A DNA stretch of 64,000 bases from Ramlibacter sp. Leaf400 (GTDB taxonomy: Bacteria > Pseudomonadota > Gammaproteobacteria > Burkholderiales > Burkholderiaceae_C), in NCBI RefSeq assembly GCF_001424545.1, contig NZ_LMQL01000008.1:248001-312000 (forward strand). Reading direction: 5' to 3'. A program made the position numbers and the translations under genes. The notes under the pieces were generated by a model. It did no database searches. It had not been told where the DNA came from and saw nothing but the letters and a program-made list of their open reading frames with translations. This document shows positions 30,101 through 39,500 of the stretch, piece by piece (within the stretch, counting starts at the first letter, position 1; the number at the start of each line of letters is the position of its first letter).

Positions 30101-30289
30101 GTCGGTCTCCAGCTGCGAGGGCGAAGCGCCCGGCAGCGAGGCGGTGACCGTGACGGTGGGCAGGTCGATGTCCGGGAAGTTCTGGACCTTCATCGCCTGG
30201 AAGCCCATCAGCCCCCCGAAGGTGAGCAGCACGAACAGCATCACCGCGGGGATCGGGTTGCGGATCGACCAGGAGGAGACGTTCATCAT
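27194..30289 (-). CDS. RND-family (AcrB/HAE1-type) efflux pump inner-membrane permease
   Basis: The 1031-residue protein has the RND layout: one N-terminal helix (about 12-32), a large periplasmic loop, helices 2-7, a second loop and helices 8-12. VVGILVDDAIVEVENI supplies the helix-4 acidic residues for proton relay, and GIATKNSILLVEYAI lies in the second half. SD AAGGAG sits 9 nt before the ATG at 30289 (a second ATG is at 30286). It is the last gene of a tetR-nodT-hlyD-RND operon; the trimeric pump would export drugs or metabolites. Substrates cannot be read from the sequence. Confidence 0.94.
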   Translation of the reverse strand: MMNVSSWSIRNPIPAVMLFVLLTFGGLMGFQAMKVQNFPDIDLPTVTVTASLPGASPSQLETDVARKLENSLATVQGVKHIMTKVQDGGVSVTVEFRLEKPVQEAVDDVRSAVSRVRADLPADLRDPIVSKLDLAGQPVLAYTIASSRLDDEGLSWFVDNEVSRKLLAVKGVGAVNRVGGVTREIRVAIDAQKLQALGATAADVSRQLRQVQTESAGGRLDLGDGEQPVRTLATVKTAREIGEIDITLASGRSMKLRDVATVSDTTAEPRSAALLDGKPVVGFEVSRSRGESEVEVGGGIRAALEELKAAHPHIQLTQAFDFVTPVQEEYDGSLHLLYEGALLAVLVVWLFLRDWRATFVSAVALPMSVIPAFLGMYLLGFSINVVTLLALSLVVGILVDDAIVEVENIVRHVQMGKTPYQAAMEAADEIGLAVIATTFTLIAVFLPTAFMSGIAGKFFKQFGWTAALAVFASLVVARVLTPMMAAYLLKPSPAPHGDPLWMRIYLRAVNWSLRHRLATVLMSAAFFVGSLALIPLLPTGFIPPDDNSQTQVYLELPPGSTLEQTRSAAEQARLLVGKVDHVESVYTTIGGGSAGTDPFSGSGQAEVRKATLTILLAERGERPRKQPIENQIRVALQELPGVRSKVGLGGSGEKYILVLTGEDPQALQAAALAVEKDLRTIPGLGSIASTASLVRPEIAVRPDFTRAADLGVTSAAIGETLRIATVGDYDVSLPKLNLSQRQVPIVVRLQDEARQDLSALERLTVPGARGPVMLGQVATLELTGGPAVIDRYDRSRNINFEVELSGLPLGDVAAQVEQLPSIRNLPAGVRQVTIGDAEVMGELFASFGLAMLTGVLCIYIVLVLLFKDFLHPVTILAALPLSLGGAFVGLLLAQKSFSMPSLIGLIMLMGIATKNSILLVEYAIVARQQGLSRFEALMDACHKRARPIIMTTIAMGAGMLPIAIGLGAADASFRSPMSIAVIGGLITSTVLSLLVIPVVFTVVDDVEGLIRKIVRKLRRHPPAQPAESTPR

Positions 30290-30303
30290 GGAAGTTCGCT
30301 CCT

Positions 30304-31470
30304 TCAGCGTTCCGGCGCCGAGGCCGGGCGCGCGGCGGCCTGCGCGGACGCCTCCACCACGCGCACCAGGTCGCCGTCGTTCAGGAAGCTGCCGCCCGAG
30401 GCCACCACGCGGGCATCCGCCGGCAGGCCCGAGGTGATCTCCACCTGCCCGTTCACCAGGCGGCCGGTCTGCACCTTCACCTGGCTCACGCGGCCGTCGG
30501 GGTTCAGGCGCATCACGTAGCTGAAGCCCTCGCGCAGCACCACGGCCTGCTGCGGCACGGTCAGCGCGGGGCTGGCGCCCAGTTCGAACTCGCCGCGCGC
30601 GAACATGCCGGCGCGCGCGCTGCCCTCCGCGGGACCCGGCAGCGCCTTGACGAGGTCCACGTACACCAGCGCGGCGCGCGTCTGCGGATCGACGGTCGGG
30701 CCGATCATGCGCACCTTGCCTTCGAGGCGCGCGCCGCTCGCGGCCGTGACCTCGGCGCGCGTGCCGGGGCGCACGCGTCCCAGCTCGGTGGACGTCACCT
30801 CCGCTCGCCACTCCAGCCGGCCCTGGCGGATCAGGCGGAACAGCTCGGTGCCGCTGCCCACCACGGCGCCCACCGTGGCGGTGCGGGCCGAGATGATGCC
30901 GTCGTCGGGCGACAGCACCTGCGTCTGGCCCACCCGCACCTGCTGCGCGTCGAAGCTGGCGCGGGCGGCCTGCACGCGGGCCTGGGCGGTCTTCTCGGCG
31001 GTGAGGTACTGGTTGATCTGCGCGGCGCTCAGCGCGCCGGTGGTCGCCAGGCCCCGCGCGCGCTCGGCGTTGGCGGCGGCCTCCGCGGCCGCGGCTTCGG
31101 CCTCGGCCAGCGCGGCCCGCGCCTGGGCCGCCTCGGCCCGCAGCGTGTCGCCCGCGAACGTGGCCAGCACCTGGCCCTTTCGAACCCGGTCGCCGACATT
31201 CACGCGGACCTCGGTCAGCCGCTGGCCGCCGGTCTCGGCGCCGACGCTGGCTTCCTGCCAGGCCGCGATGTTGCCGTTGGCGGCCAGCGTCACCGGCAGG
31301 TCGACCCGGCGCGGCACGGCCGAGGTCACGGTGAGCGAAGGCTTGGCCGTGGGCTTCTTCTCCTCGGCCGCGCGCGAGCCGCCCGCGACGGCGAACAGGC
31401 CGGCGGCGACCAGCGTGGCGGCGGCGGCGATCGCCAGCGTGCGGGCCGGCATCCTGCGGATCTTGTTCAT
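30304..31470 (-). CDS. RND efflux periplasmic adaptor (HlyD/MFP family)
   Basis: The 388-residue protein has an N-terminal signal or anchor (about 8-33), a lipoyl/barrel-sandwich hybrid split around a helical hairpin rich in Ala and Glu (about 105-165) and C-terminal beta-barrel and membrane-proximal domains (VPQQAVVLREG). It joins the RND permease to the outer-membrane channel. Its ATG overlaps the stop of the channel gene as ATGA, and it ends 14 nt before the permease start. Confidence 0.92.
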   Translation of the reverse strand: MNKIRRMPARTLAIAAAATLVAAGLFAVAGGSRAAEEKKPTAKPSLTVTSAVPRRVDLPVTLAANGNIAAWQEASVGAETGGQRLTEVRVNVGDRVRKGQVLATFAGDTLRAEAAQARAALAEAEAAAAEAAANAERARGLATTGALSAAQINQYLTAEKTAQARVQAARASFDAQQVRVGQTQVLSPDDGIISARTATVGAVVGSGTELFRLIRQGRLEWRAEVTSTELGRVRPGTRAEVTAASGARLEGKVRMIGPTVDPQTRAALVYVDLVKALPGPAEGSARAGMFARGEFELGASPALTVPQQAVVLREGFSYVMRLNPDGRVSQVKVQTGRLVNGQVEITSGLPADARVVASGGSFLNDGDLVRVVEASAQAAARPASAPER

Positions 31471-32900
31471 TCGTTCTTCCCCTCTCTTGTGCGGGCCGCG
31501 CCCGCGGTCGCCTCGTCGCGGCGCCAGCCGCCCCCCGTGGCCCGGTACAGCGCCACCCAGGCGGCGGCGCGTTCGCGCTGCAGCGTGACCAGCGCGGTCT
31601 CGGCCGCCAGCAGCGTGCGGCGCGCGTCCTCCAGCTCGAACACGCTGGCCAGTCCGCCGCGAAAGCGCGCGTCGGTGGCGACGAACGAGGCGCGGTAGCC
31701 CTCGGCCGCGGTCCGGGCGTCCTCGTCGCGGCGGCGCGCGCTTTCCAGGTTGACCAGCGCCTGCTCCACCTCGGCCACCGCCTGCCGCAGCCTGGCGCGG
31801 TAGGTGACCACGGCCTCGTCGTAGCGGGCGCGCGCGGCGTCGGCGTTGGCGGCGCGGCGGCCGGCGTCGAACAGCGGCAGCGTCACCGCCAGCGGTCCGA
31901 TCGACCAGGTCTGGGCGTCGGTCCATTCCCCGCCCAGGCGCACCATGCCGGCCGCCACCGAGCCGCTGAGCGAAATGCGCGGATAGCGCTGGGCCTGGGC
32001 CGAGCCCACGTCAGCGCTGGAGGCCGACACCTCTCGCTCGGCCTGGAACAGGTCGGGCCGCTGGGCCAGCACCTGCGCCGGCACCGCGGTCACGCCGAAC
32101 AGCGGCACGGGGCCGGGCTCGGTCCAGGGCGTGGCGAGCCGCTCGCGCAGCGCCGGCTCCGGCACCGCGGTAAGGGCGACCAGCGACTTCAGGTCGATCT
32201 CGCATTGCGCGCGCTGCTGCGTGAGGCGCGCCGAGGCCTCGGCCGCGCTCGCGCGCGCCAGCGCGGCGACGGCCGGCGCGGTGAAGCCGGCCTCGGCGCT
32301 GAGCTGGTTGAGGCGCGAAGTCTCGGCCCGGGAGCGGGCGTCGTTCCCGGCGACGGCCAGCTGGCGCTGGCAGGTGCGCAGCGCCACGTAGGTGTTGGCC
32401 GTCTCGGCCGCCACCGACACGCGGGCGTCGTGCCAGCCGGCCTGGGCGCCCTGCAGGCGGGCCTGCGCCGCGTCGGCCGCGGCGCGGTTGCCGCCGAACA
32501 GGTCGATCTCCCAGGCGGTCTGCAGGCCGCCCTGCACCGTGGTGGCCAGCGGGATCGGCGGCTGCGTGAAGCCGCGGCTGGCCGAGGCGGTGGCGTCCAG
32601 GCTGGGCAGCAGGGCCGCGCCGGCGGCCACGCGGGTGGCGCGGGCGGTCTCGATGCGGGTGGCGGCCTGGGCGATCGTCGGGCTGGCGGCCTGGGCCGCG
32701 GAGATCAGGTCCACCAGCAGCGGGTCCTGCAACTGCTCCCACCAGCGGGCCATGTCGGCCAGCTGTCCGTCGTGCGGCAGCGGCGCGTGCCACTGCGCCG
32801 GCAGGGGCGCCTCGACCTGCGAAGGTGGCCGGGTCACGGCGCAGCCGGCCAGCAGCAAGGCCGCGGCCGGCAGCACCAGGGCGCGAAGGACCTGTCTCAT
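31467..32900 (-). CDS. Outer-membrane efflux lipoprotein, NodT/OprM family
   Basis: The 477-residue protein begins with a lipoprotein signal ending LLLAGC (Cys20), then two OEP repeats as in TolC/OprM: WWEQLQDPLLVDLI...AAWEIDLFGGNR and QRPDLFQAEREV...PLFDAGRRAANAD. It should form the trimeric outer-membrane duct of the pump encoded downstream. Its start overlaps the regulator stop (ATGA) and its stop overlaps the adaptor start (ATGA), so the three are tightly coupled. Confidence 0.93.
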   Translation of the reverse strand: MRQVLRALVLPAAALLLAGCAVTRPPSQVEAPLPAQWHAPLPHDGQLADMARWWEQLQDPLLVDLISAAQAASPTIAQAATRIETARATRVAAGAALLPSLDATASASRGFTQPPIPLATTVQGGLQTAWEIDLFGGNRAAADAAQARLQGAQAGWHDARVSVAAETANTYVALRTCQRQLAVAGNDARSRAETSRLNQLSAEAGFTAPAVAALARASAAEASARLTQQRAQCEIDLKSLVALTAVPEPALRERLATPWTEPGPVPLFGVTAVPAQVLAQRPDLFQAEREVSASSADVGSAQAQRYPRISLSGSVAAGMVRLGGEWTDAQTWSIGPLAVTLPLFDAGRRAANADAARARYDEAVVTYRARLRQAVAEVEQALVNLESARRRDEDARTAAEGYRASFVATDARFRGGLASVFELEDARRTLLAAETALVTLQRERAAAWVALYRATGGGWRRDEATAGAARTREGKNE

Positions 32901-33628
32901 GCGTGGGTTCTCCCTTTCTTCGGGCCCGCGCGACGGCGGGCCTCGGCCTCCACCATCGCCAGGGCGTAATCTGTCAGCCGGCCGGCACTGGCCTGGATGG
33001 CGGACTCGCCGTCCAGCAGCGCGGGCCGGAAGCGCTCCACCAGGTCGCGGCAGACGTACAGCTGCATCGGCAGGGCGAAGATGGCGAAGGCCAGCCGGTG
33101 CGCCTCGTCGTCCTCCTGCGGCAGGCCCAGGTGGCGGCACAGCATGCGCACCAGTGCCTGGTGCGCCGGCCGCAGGCCGTGCTCCACCTCCTCCTGCCAC
33201 AGCGCGGACGGCTCCAGCATCTCGCGCCAGTGCAGCCGCATGCACTGGTCCAGCAGCTCGTCGCCGAGCTTCATGGGCTCCAGGAAGGTGCCCATGAAGA
33301 CGGCCAGCGCGGACTCGAGGTCCAGGCCGGGCTGGTCGTACAGAGCGATGACGTCGCGCACGCTGCCCATGGGCTCGGTGAACGCGGCGCGGTACAGCCC
33401 TTCCTTGTCGCCGAAGTAGTAGCGGATGGCCGCCACGTTGGCGCCGGCGGCGTGGGCGATGTCGCGGGTGGAGGTGCCGGCGAAGCCCCGGTCGGCGAAC
33501 AGGCGCAGGGCCGCCATCAGCAGCCGCTCGCGCGCCTGCTCGCCGGCGGCGCCCTTGGGCACGGCGGGCGCGGGTGGGTGGCGCAGCGGTCGGTGGCGGG
33601 ACGCGGTGGCAGGCATGGGGGCCCGCAT
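32897..33628 (-). CDS. TetR/AcrR-family repressor (CecR/DUF1956-like) of the efflux operon
   Basis: The 243-residue regulator has a TetR N-terminal helix-turn-helix (GEQARERLLMAALRLFADRGFAGTSTRDIAHAAGANVAAIRYYF split across about 29-72) and a ligand-binding C-terminal domain whose HWREMLEPSALW run resembles the CecR (YbiH) DUF1956 group. It is the first gene of the efflux operon, so it probably represses itself and the pump until a substrate binds. The start at 33628 has GGTGG upstream; ATG 33616 is an alternative that removes four residues. An inverted-repeat operator lies about 10 nt upstream. Confidence 0.9.
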   Translation of the reverse strand: MRAPMPATASRHRPLRHPPAPAVPKGAAGEQARERLLMAALRLFADRGFAGTSTRDIAHAAGANVAAIRYYFGDKEGLYRAAFTEPMGSVRDVIALYDQPGLDLESALAVFMGTFLEPMKLGDELLDQCMRLHWREMLEPSALWQEEVEHGLRPAHQALVRMLCRHLGLPQEDDEAHRLAFAIFALPMQLYVCRDLVERFRPALLDGESAIQASAGRLTDYALAMVEAEARRRAGPKKGRTHA

Positions 33629-33638
33629 TTAACCACCG

Positions 33639-33656
33639 TCAATCAAACGATTGATT
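33639..33656. promoter_or_regulatory. Inverted-repeat operator upstream of the tetR-efflux operon
   Basis: Two overlapping palindromes are nested here: TCAATC-AAAC-GATTGA (33639-33654) and AATCAA-ACGA-TTGATT (33641-33656). Their AT-rich sequence stands out against GC-rich surroundings, and their position between the regulator start and the end of glnE suits autorepression by a TetR dimer. The AATCAA/TTGATT symmetry is typical for TetR-type sites. Confidence 0.75.
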
Positions 33657-33705
33657 AAGAAAGAATTAGCCCGGCCGGTGGCAGGGCGAACGCCGCAAGG
33701 CCTTG

Positions 33706-36492
33706 TCAGCCGAAGACGGCGGACCAGAGCGCCTGGATGGCCTGGCGCTCGCGCGCCGCGGCCTCGGGCGCGACCTGGGTCGGTTCCTCGTTCAGCCGCG
33801 CGCCGTGCTGCACGCGGCGCAGCTCCCGGTAGGCGGAAGCGGCATCCCGCCCGACGGAAGGCGGCAGCAGGCCGGCCGCCTCGGCGCGCTGCAGCAGCGC
33901 GATGTTGCCCAGGTTGGGAATCAGTTCCCGGTGCTCGCCCGAATGCGCCAGCACCAGGTACTGGGTGGCGAATTCGGCATCGACCATGCCGCCTTCGCTG
34001 TGCTTGACGTCGAAGCTGCCGGGCTTGACCGGATGCGCCGAGCGCACGCGCTGGCGCATCGCCACGATCTCCTGGCGCAGGGCCTCGCGGTCGCGCGGCG
34101 CGGTGATCACCGCCTCGCGCACGGCGTCGAAACGCTCGGCCAGCGCCGGCTCGCCCAGCACGAATCGGGCGCGCGTCATGGCCTGGTGTTCCCAGGTCCA
34201 GGCGGTGTTGCTGCCTCGGCCCTGCTGGTACTTCGCGTAGGCGGCGAAGGTGGTGACCAGCAGGCCCGAGCTGCCGTTGGGCCGCAGCGCCGTGTCGATC
34301 TCGTACAGGTCGCCCTCGGCGGTCTTGGTGGTCAGCCAGTTGATCAGCTTGCGCACGAAGGCGCCGTAGACCTCGGGGGCGCCCTCGTCCTCGTCCTCGA
34401 ACACGAAGACGATGTCCAGGTCGCTGCCGTAGCCCAGCTCCTTCCCGCCCAGCTTGCCGTAGCCGATGATGGCGAAGCGCGGCGTCTCGCGGTGGCGGTT
34501 GCGCAGCCGGTCCCAGCACCAGCGCGCCGTGGTGCGCAGCACCGCGTCGGCCAGCGCGCTCAGGTCGTCGGCCACCTGCTCGACCGTCAGCCGCCCTTCG
34601 ATGTCGCGCGCCAGGGTGCGGAACACCTCGGCATGGTGGGCGCGGCGCAGCAGGTTCAGCAGGGCCTCGTCGTCGTCCTCGCCGGTGCGGTGCAGCGCGC
34701 GCCGGCGGTCTTCCAGGTCCTGCTCGAACTCCGCCGCCACGAAGCGCTCGGAAAACAGCGCCTCGCTCGCCAGTTCGTCGATGACGCCGGGGTGGCGCAG
34801 CAGGTAGCGCGCCGGCCACTTGGCTGCGCCCAGCAGGCGCAGCAAACGCTCGTGCACGTTGGGCCGTTCCAGCAGCAGCGCCAGGTAGCTCTCGCGGCGC
34901 AGCAGCGGCTCCAGCCAGTCGGCCATGCGAACCGCGGCCTCTTCGCCGACGCGGCCTTCCAGCAGCCACTGCGCGGTGCGGCCGATCAGGCGCGACAGGC
35001 GGTGCCGGGCGTCCTCGCGCAGCGCCAGCACCCGCGGGTGGCCGCACCAGCGGCCGATGCGCTCGCGCAGCTCGGGGGGCATCCGCTCCAGCAGCGTCTC
35101 CAGGTCGGGCGGCGCCGCGCGCTGGGCCTTGGGCCCGCCGCAGCTCTTGCATTCCTCCTGCGCGCCCAGCAGCTTGTCGAACTCCTGCGCGACGAACTCG
35201 CGGTGCCCGTCCAGCTCGTGCAGGAAGGGGCAGCAGTCGGCGTAGCCCATGGTGCGGGCCACCCAGGCCAGGTCGCCGTCGTCCTCCTCGGCATTGCAGC
35301 CCATGGGCAGCACGTGGGTCTGCTGGTCGTCCAGGTACTGGATGCGGTGTTCGACGCGCCGCAGGAACTCGTAGGCCTGGGCCAGCGCATCGGCCGTGGC
35401 CTGCGGCATCAGCCCCGCGGCGGCCACGCGCTGCAGCGCCTGCAGGGTGGGACGGGTGCGCAGCTCGGGGAACTGGCCGCCGCGGACCACCTGCAGCAGC
35501 TGCACGATGAACTCGATCTCGCGGATGCCGCCGCGCGACAGCTTGACGTCGTTGGCGCGCTCGGGGCGGCCGGCGCTGCGGCGGGCCGCGTGCTCGCGGA
35601 TCTGCCGGTGCAGCACGCGCAGCGAGTCGAACACGCCGTAGTCCAGGTAGCGCCGGAACACGAAGGGCAGCACCACGGAGCGCAGCGCCTGCGCCGTGCC
35701 CTGCTCGATGGCGCTGCGCGGTGCGACCACGCGCCCCTTGAGCCAGGCGAAGCGCTCCCACTCGCGGCCCTGGACCAGGAAGTACTCCTCCAGCGCGTCG
35801 AGCGAGACCACCGGCGGGCCGGAGTTGCCGTTCGGCCGCAGGGCCAGGTCGACCCGGAACACGAAGCCATGCTCGGTGGTGTCGCCCACCAGGCCGAAGA
35901 TGCTCTTGACCGCCTTGGCGAAGAACTCCTGGTGGCTGATGCGGCCGCGGCCGTCGACGCCGGGCGTCTCGCCGGGATGGTCGTAGACGTAGATGAGGTC
36001 GATGTCGCTGGAGACGTTCAGCTCGCGCGCGCCGAGCTTGCCCATGCCGATCACCCACAGCTGCGCCGGCTGGCCCTCGGGCCCGAGCGGCGTGCCGTGC
36101 ACCTGCGCGAGTTCGGAGAGGGCGTGGCGGCAGGCCGCATCGAGCGCGAACTCGGCCAGCAGCGTCATCGCGCCGGTCACGCCGGCCAGCGGCGCCTGCT
36201 CTTCGCAATCGAGGCGCACCAGGCGCTCGAGCACCAGCTGGCGCAGCACGCGCAGGGCCGCGCCGAGTTCGTGGCCGCGGGCGGCCAGCGCGTCGAAGGT
36301 GGTTTGCAGGGATTCGCGGGTGGGCAGGCCCGGCGGCAGCAGCGGCAGTTCGGCCTCGTAGCGGCGCCTGATCCGCTGCACGAACCGTGAATGCATGGAA
36401 CCGGCGGGGCCGGCGGGCGTCTCATCAGAGACCGCGGCCGTGCCGTCCGAAGGGCCTTGCGCCAGCGCGGCGCGGCCCGCACCGGGGCTCAT
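33706..36492 (-). CDS. glnE: Bifunctional glutamine synthetase adenylyltransferase/deadenylase
   Basis: GlnE adds or removes AMP on glutamine synthetase according to the PII state. The 928-residue length is normal. Both nucleotidyltransferase domains show their GxGKLGxxEL...SDxDL motifs: VIGMGKLGARELNVSSDIDLIY in the N-terminal (deadenylase) half and IIGYGKLGGKELGYGSDLDIVF in the C-terminal (adenylylase) half. A CKSCGG motif lies between them, an unusual small Cys pair. The ATG at 36492 is preferred over 36396 since homologues have about 30 residues before the conserved HSRFVQRIRRRY. It diverges from yhdP over 24 nt. Confidence 0.94.
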   Translation of the reverse strand: MSPGAGRAALAQGPSDGTAAVSDETPAGPAGSMHSRFVQRIRRRYEAELPLLPPGLPTRESLQTTFDALAARGHELGAALRVLRQLVLERLVRLDCEEQAPLAGVTGAMTLLAEFALDAACRHALSELAQVHGTPLGPEGQPAQLWVIGMGKLGARELNVSSDIDLIYVYDHPGETPGVDGRGRISHQEFFAKAVKSIFGLVGDTTEHGFVFRVDLALRPNGNSGPPVVSLDALEEYFLVQGREWERFAWLKGRVVAPRSAIEQGTAQALRSVVLPFVFRRYLDYGVFDSLRVLHRQIREHAARRSAGRPERANDVKLSRGGIREIEFIVQLLQVVRGGQFPELRTRPTLQALQRVAAAGLMPQATADALAQAYEFLRRVEHRIQYLDDQQTHVLPMGCNAEEDDGDLAWVARTMGYADCCPFLHELDGHREFVAQEFDKLLGAQEECKSCGGPKAQRAAPPDLETLLERMPPELRERIGRWCGHPRVLALREDARHRLSRLIGRTAQWLLEGRVGEEAAVRMADWLEPLLRRESYLALLLERPNVHERLLRLLGAAKWPARYLLRHPGVIDELASEALFSERFVAAEFEQDLEDRRRALHRTGEDDDEALLNLLRRAHHAEVFRTLARDIEGRLTVEQVADDLSALADAVLRTTARWCWDRLRNRHRETPRFAIIGYGKLGGKELGYGSDLDIVFVFEDEDEGAPEVYGAFVRKLINWLTTKTAEGDLYEIDTALRPNGSSGLLVTTFAAYAKYQQGRGSNTAWTWEHQAMTRARFVLGEPALAERFDAVREAVITAPRDREALRQEIVAMRQRVRSAHPVKPGSFDVKHSEGGMVDAEFATQYLVLAHSGEHRELIPNLGNIALLQRAEAAGLLPPSVGRDAASAYRELRRVQHGARLNEEPTQVAPEAAARERQAIQALWSAVFG

Positions 36493-36516
36493 AATTCCTG
36501 CCACCTCGTAGTTTTC

Positions 36517-39500
36517 ATGAACGATTCGCCCCCGCTTCCCTCGGGCCCACTCAAGCTTTACGCCGCCGCCGCGAAGGGTCTTCTGTGGCTGCTGGCCGCC
36601 GCCTGGCTGCTGCTGGCGCTCGCCTGGGGGGCGGTGCACGGCTGGATTGTGCCGCGAATCGGTGAGATGCGTCCTACGCTGGAAACCCAGGCCACGCGCC
36701 TGCTGGGGGTGCCGGTTCGCATCGGCGCGGTCAGTGCGCGCAGCGAAGGCCTGGTGCCCTCGCTGCAGCTCGAAGGGGTGGTGCTGCTGGATCCGCAGGG
36801 CCGCGAGGCCCTGCGGCTGCCGCGGGTGGTGGCGTCGCTCTCGCCGCGCTCGCTGCTGCACCTGGGGTTCGACCAGCTTTACATCGACGGCCCGGTGCTG
36901 GACGTGCGCCGCTCGGCCCAGGGCCGGCTGCTGGTCGCGGGGCTGGACCTGTCGCGCGGCGCCGAGGACGACGGCCGCGCCGCCGACTGGTTCTTCCGCC
37001 AGGGCGAATTCGTGATCCGCGGCGGCACCGTCCGCTGGACCGACGAGATGCGCGCCGCGCCCCCGCTGCAACTGGAGAAGGTCGACCTGGTCGTGCGCAA
37101 CACGGCCCGCCGGCACATGCTGCGCCTGGATGCGACGCCGCCGCCCGAATGGGGCGACCGCTTCAGCGTGCAGGGCGTCTTCCGCCAGCCGCTGCTGTCC
37201 ACCCGCGCCGGCCGCTGGCAGGACTGGGACGGCCAGGTGCATGCGGACTTCCAGCGCGTCGACCTGGGCGAGCTGCGCAAGCATGCCCAGCTGGGGATCG
37301 AGGTGCACGGGGGCCATGGCGCCGTGCGCACCTGGCTGGACGTCACCCACGGCCAGTTCACCGGCGGCGTGGTCGACCTGTCCGCGGCCGACGTGTCGAC
37401 CACCCTGCGCACCGGCCTGCAGCCGCTGGCCCTGGCCACCCTCTCCGGCCGCGTCGGCGGCAGGCGCCTGCCCGGCGGCCTGGAGCTCGACGCGCGCGGG
37501 CTGCAGTTCACCACCGCCGAAGGCCAGCGCTGGCCGGCCGGCAACGTGTTCTTCTCCTGGACCGAACCGGATGGCCGCCGCGAGGGCGCGGGCGAGCTGC
37601 GCGCCGACCGGTTGGACCTGGGCACGCTGGGCCAGCTGGCCGGCCGCATCCCGCTCGGCCGCGCCACCCATGCGGCGCTGGCGCGGCATGCGCCGCAAGG
37701 CGTGGTGCAGAACGTCCAGGCCAGGTGGCAGGGACCGCTGCAGGCGCCCCAGAAGTACCAGGCCCGCGGCCGCGTGGCCGGGCTGCACGTCGCGGCGACG
37801 CCGGCGTACGTGGAAGAAGGCCGCACGTTCGCGGCCGTTCCGGGCGTGCGCAATGCGTCGTTCGATTTCGAGCTGAACGAAGGCGGGGGCAAGGCGCGGC
37901 TGGCGATCAATGCCGGCGCGCTCGAACTGCCCGGCGTGTTCCAGGACCCGGTGCTGGCCTTCGACCGACTCTCGGGCGACGTGCAGTGGCAGCTGGCCGG
38001 CCAGCGCATCTTGCTGAACCTGAACAACCTGAAGTTCGCCAATGCCGACGCGCAGGGCGAAGGCCAGGCGACCTGGCGCACCGGCGACGACCCCGCCCAC
38101 CGCTTCCCCGGCGTGCTGGACCTGCAGGCCAGCCTGTCCCGCGCCAACGGCGCGCGGGTCTGGCGCTACCTGCCGCTGGGCGTGCCGCAGGAGGCGCGCG
38201 ACTACGTGCGCGAGTCGGTGCAGCAGGGCGATGTGGGCGAATCGCGCTTTCGCGTGCGCGGCGACCTCAAGGACTTCCCGTTCCCGCAGCGCCAGGGCGA
38301 GTTCCACGTCACGGCCCAGGTCCGGAACGTCACCTACGCCTTCGTGCCCCGGCCGGCGACCCGCGGCGCGGCCCAGCACTGGCCGGCGCTCACCCAGCTG
38401 GCGGGCAAGCTGGTCTTCGACCGCACCGCCCTGCGGGTGGAGGACGTGACCGGCCGTTTCGCCGGCGCGCCCAACCTGCGGGTCAGGGCTTCCGCGAATG
38501 TTCCGGACCTCGCCAACACCGCGGTCGACGTCACGGGTGAGCTGAAGGGGCCGCTGGCCGAGGCGCTGGGCGTGGTCCAGCGCTCGCCCATCGTGGCGTT
38601 CACCAACGACGTGCTGGCCCGTGCCACCGCCAACGGCAACGCCGAGGTGAAGCTCAGCCTCGCGCTGCCGATCTCGCAGATCGAGCGCAGCCGGGTGCAG
38701 GGCACGGTCACGATGGCCGGCAATGACGTGCAGATCACGCCCGACAGCCCGGCCCTGCAGAAAGCGCGCGGCGTCGTGCAGTTCAGCGAGCGCGGTTTCC
38801 AGCTGGTGGGCACCCAGGCGCGCGCGCTGGGCGGCGACATCCGCATCGAGGGCGGCAGCCGGCCCGGTTCCGGCAACGAGCCTTCGGTCGTGCTGCGGGC
38901 GCAGGGCACGGCCACGGCCGAAGGGCTGCGGCAGGCGCGCGAGCTCGGCTTCGTGTCCCAGCTCGCCCGCCATGCCACGGGCGCATCGACCTACGCCGCC
39001 GTGCTGAGCTTCCGCCGCGGCACGCCCGAGGTGCAGGTGTCCAGCAGCCTGCAGGGCCTGGCGCTGAACCTGCCCGCGCCGCTGTCCAAGGCGGCCGACG
39101 TGGCGCTGCCGCTGCGCTACGAGAACGTGCTGCTGGCCGCCGACCCCAGCGGCCCGCTGCACGACCTGCTGCTGGTGGACATGGGCCGGGTCGCGTCCGT
39201 CACCTACGTGCGCGATGTCTCCGGCGCCGAGCCCAGGGTGCTGCGTGGGGCCATCGCCATCGGGCTGGGCCAGGGCGAGTCGGCTCCGTTGCCGGAACAG
39301 GGCGTCACCGCCAACTTGCGTCTGGGCGCCACCAGCGTGGACGCCTGGGAGCGGGTGCTGGAAACACCGGGCGCCGCAGCGCCGCCCGCTCCTGCAGCTT
39401 CTTCGGCTGCCACGGCTGCGGCCCCGCGCCCGGCGGGCCCGTCCGCGTCGCTGGGTTACCTCCCGACCACGATCGCGCTGCGCGCCAAGGAGCTGACGGT

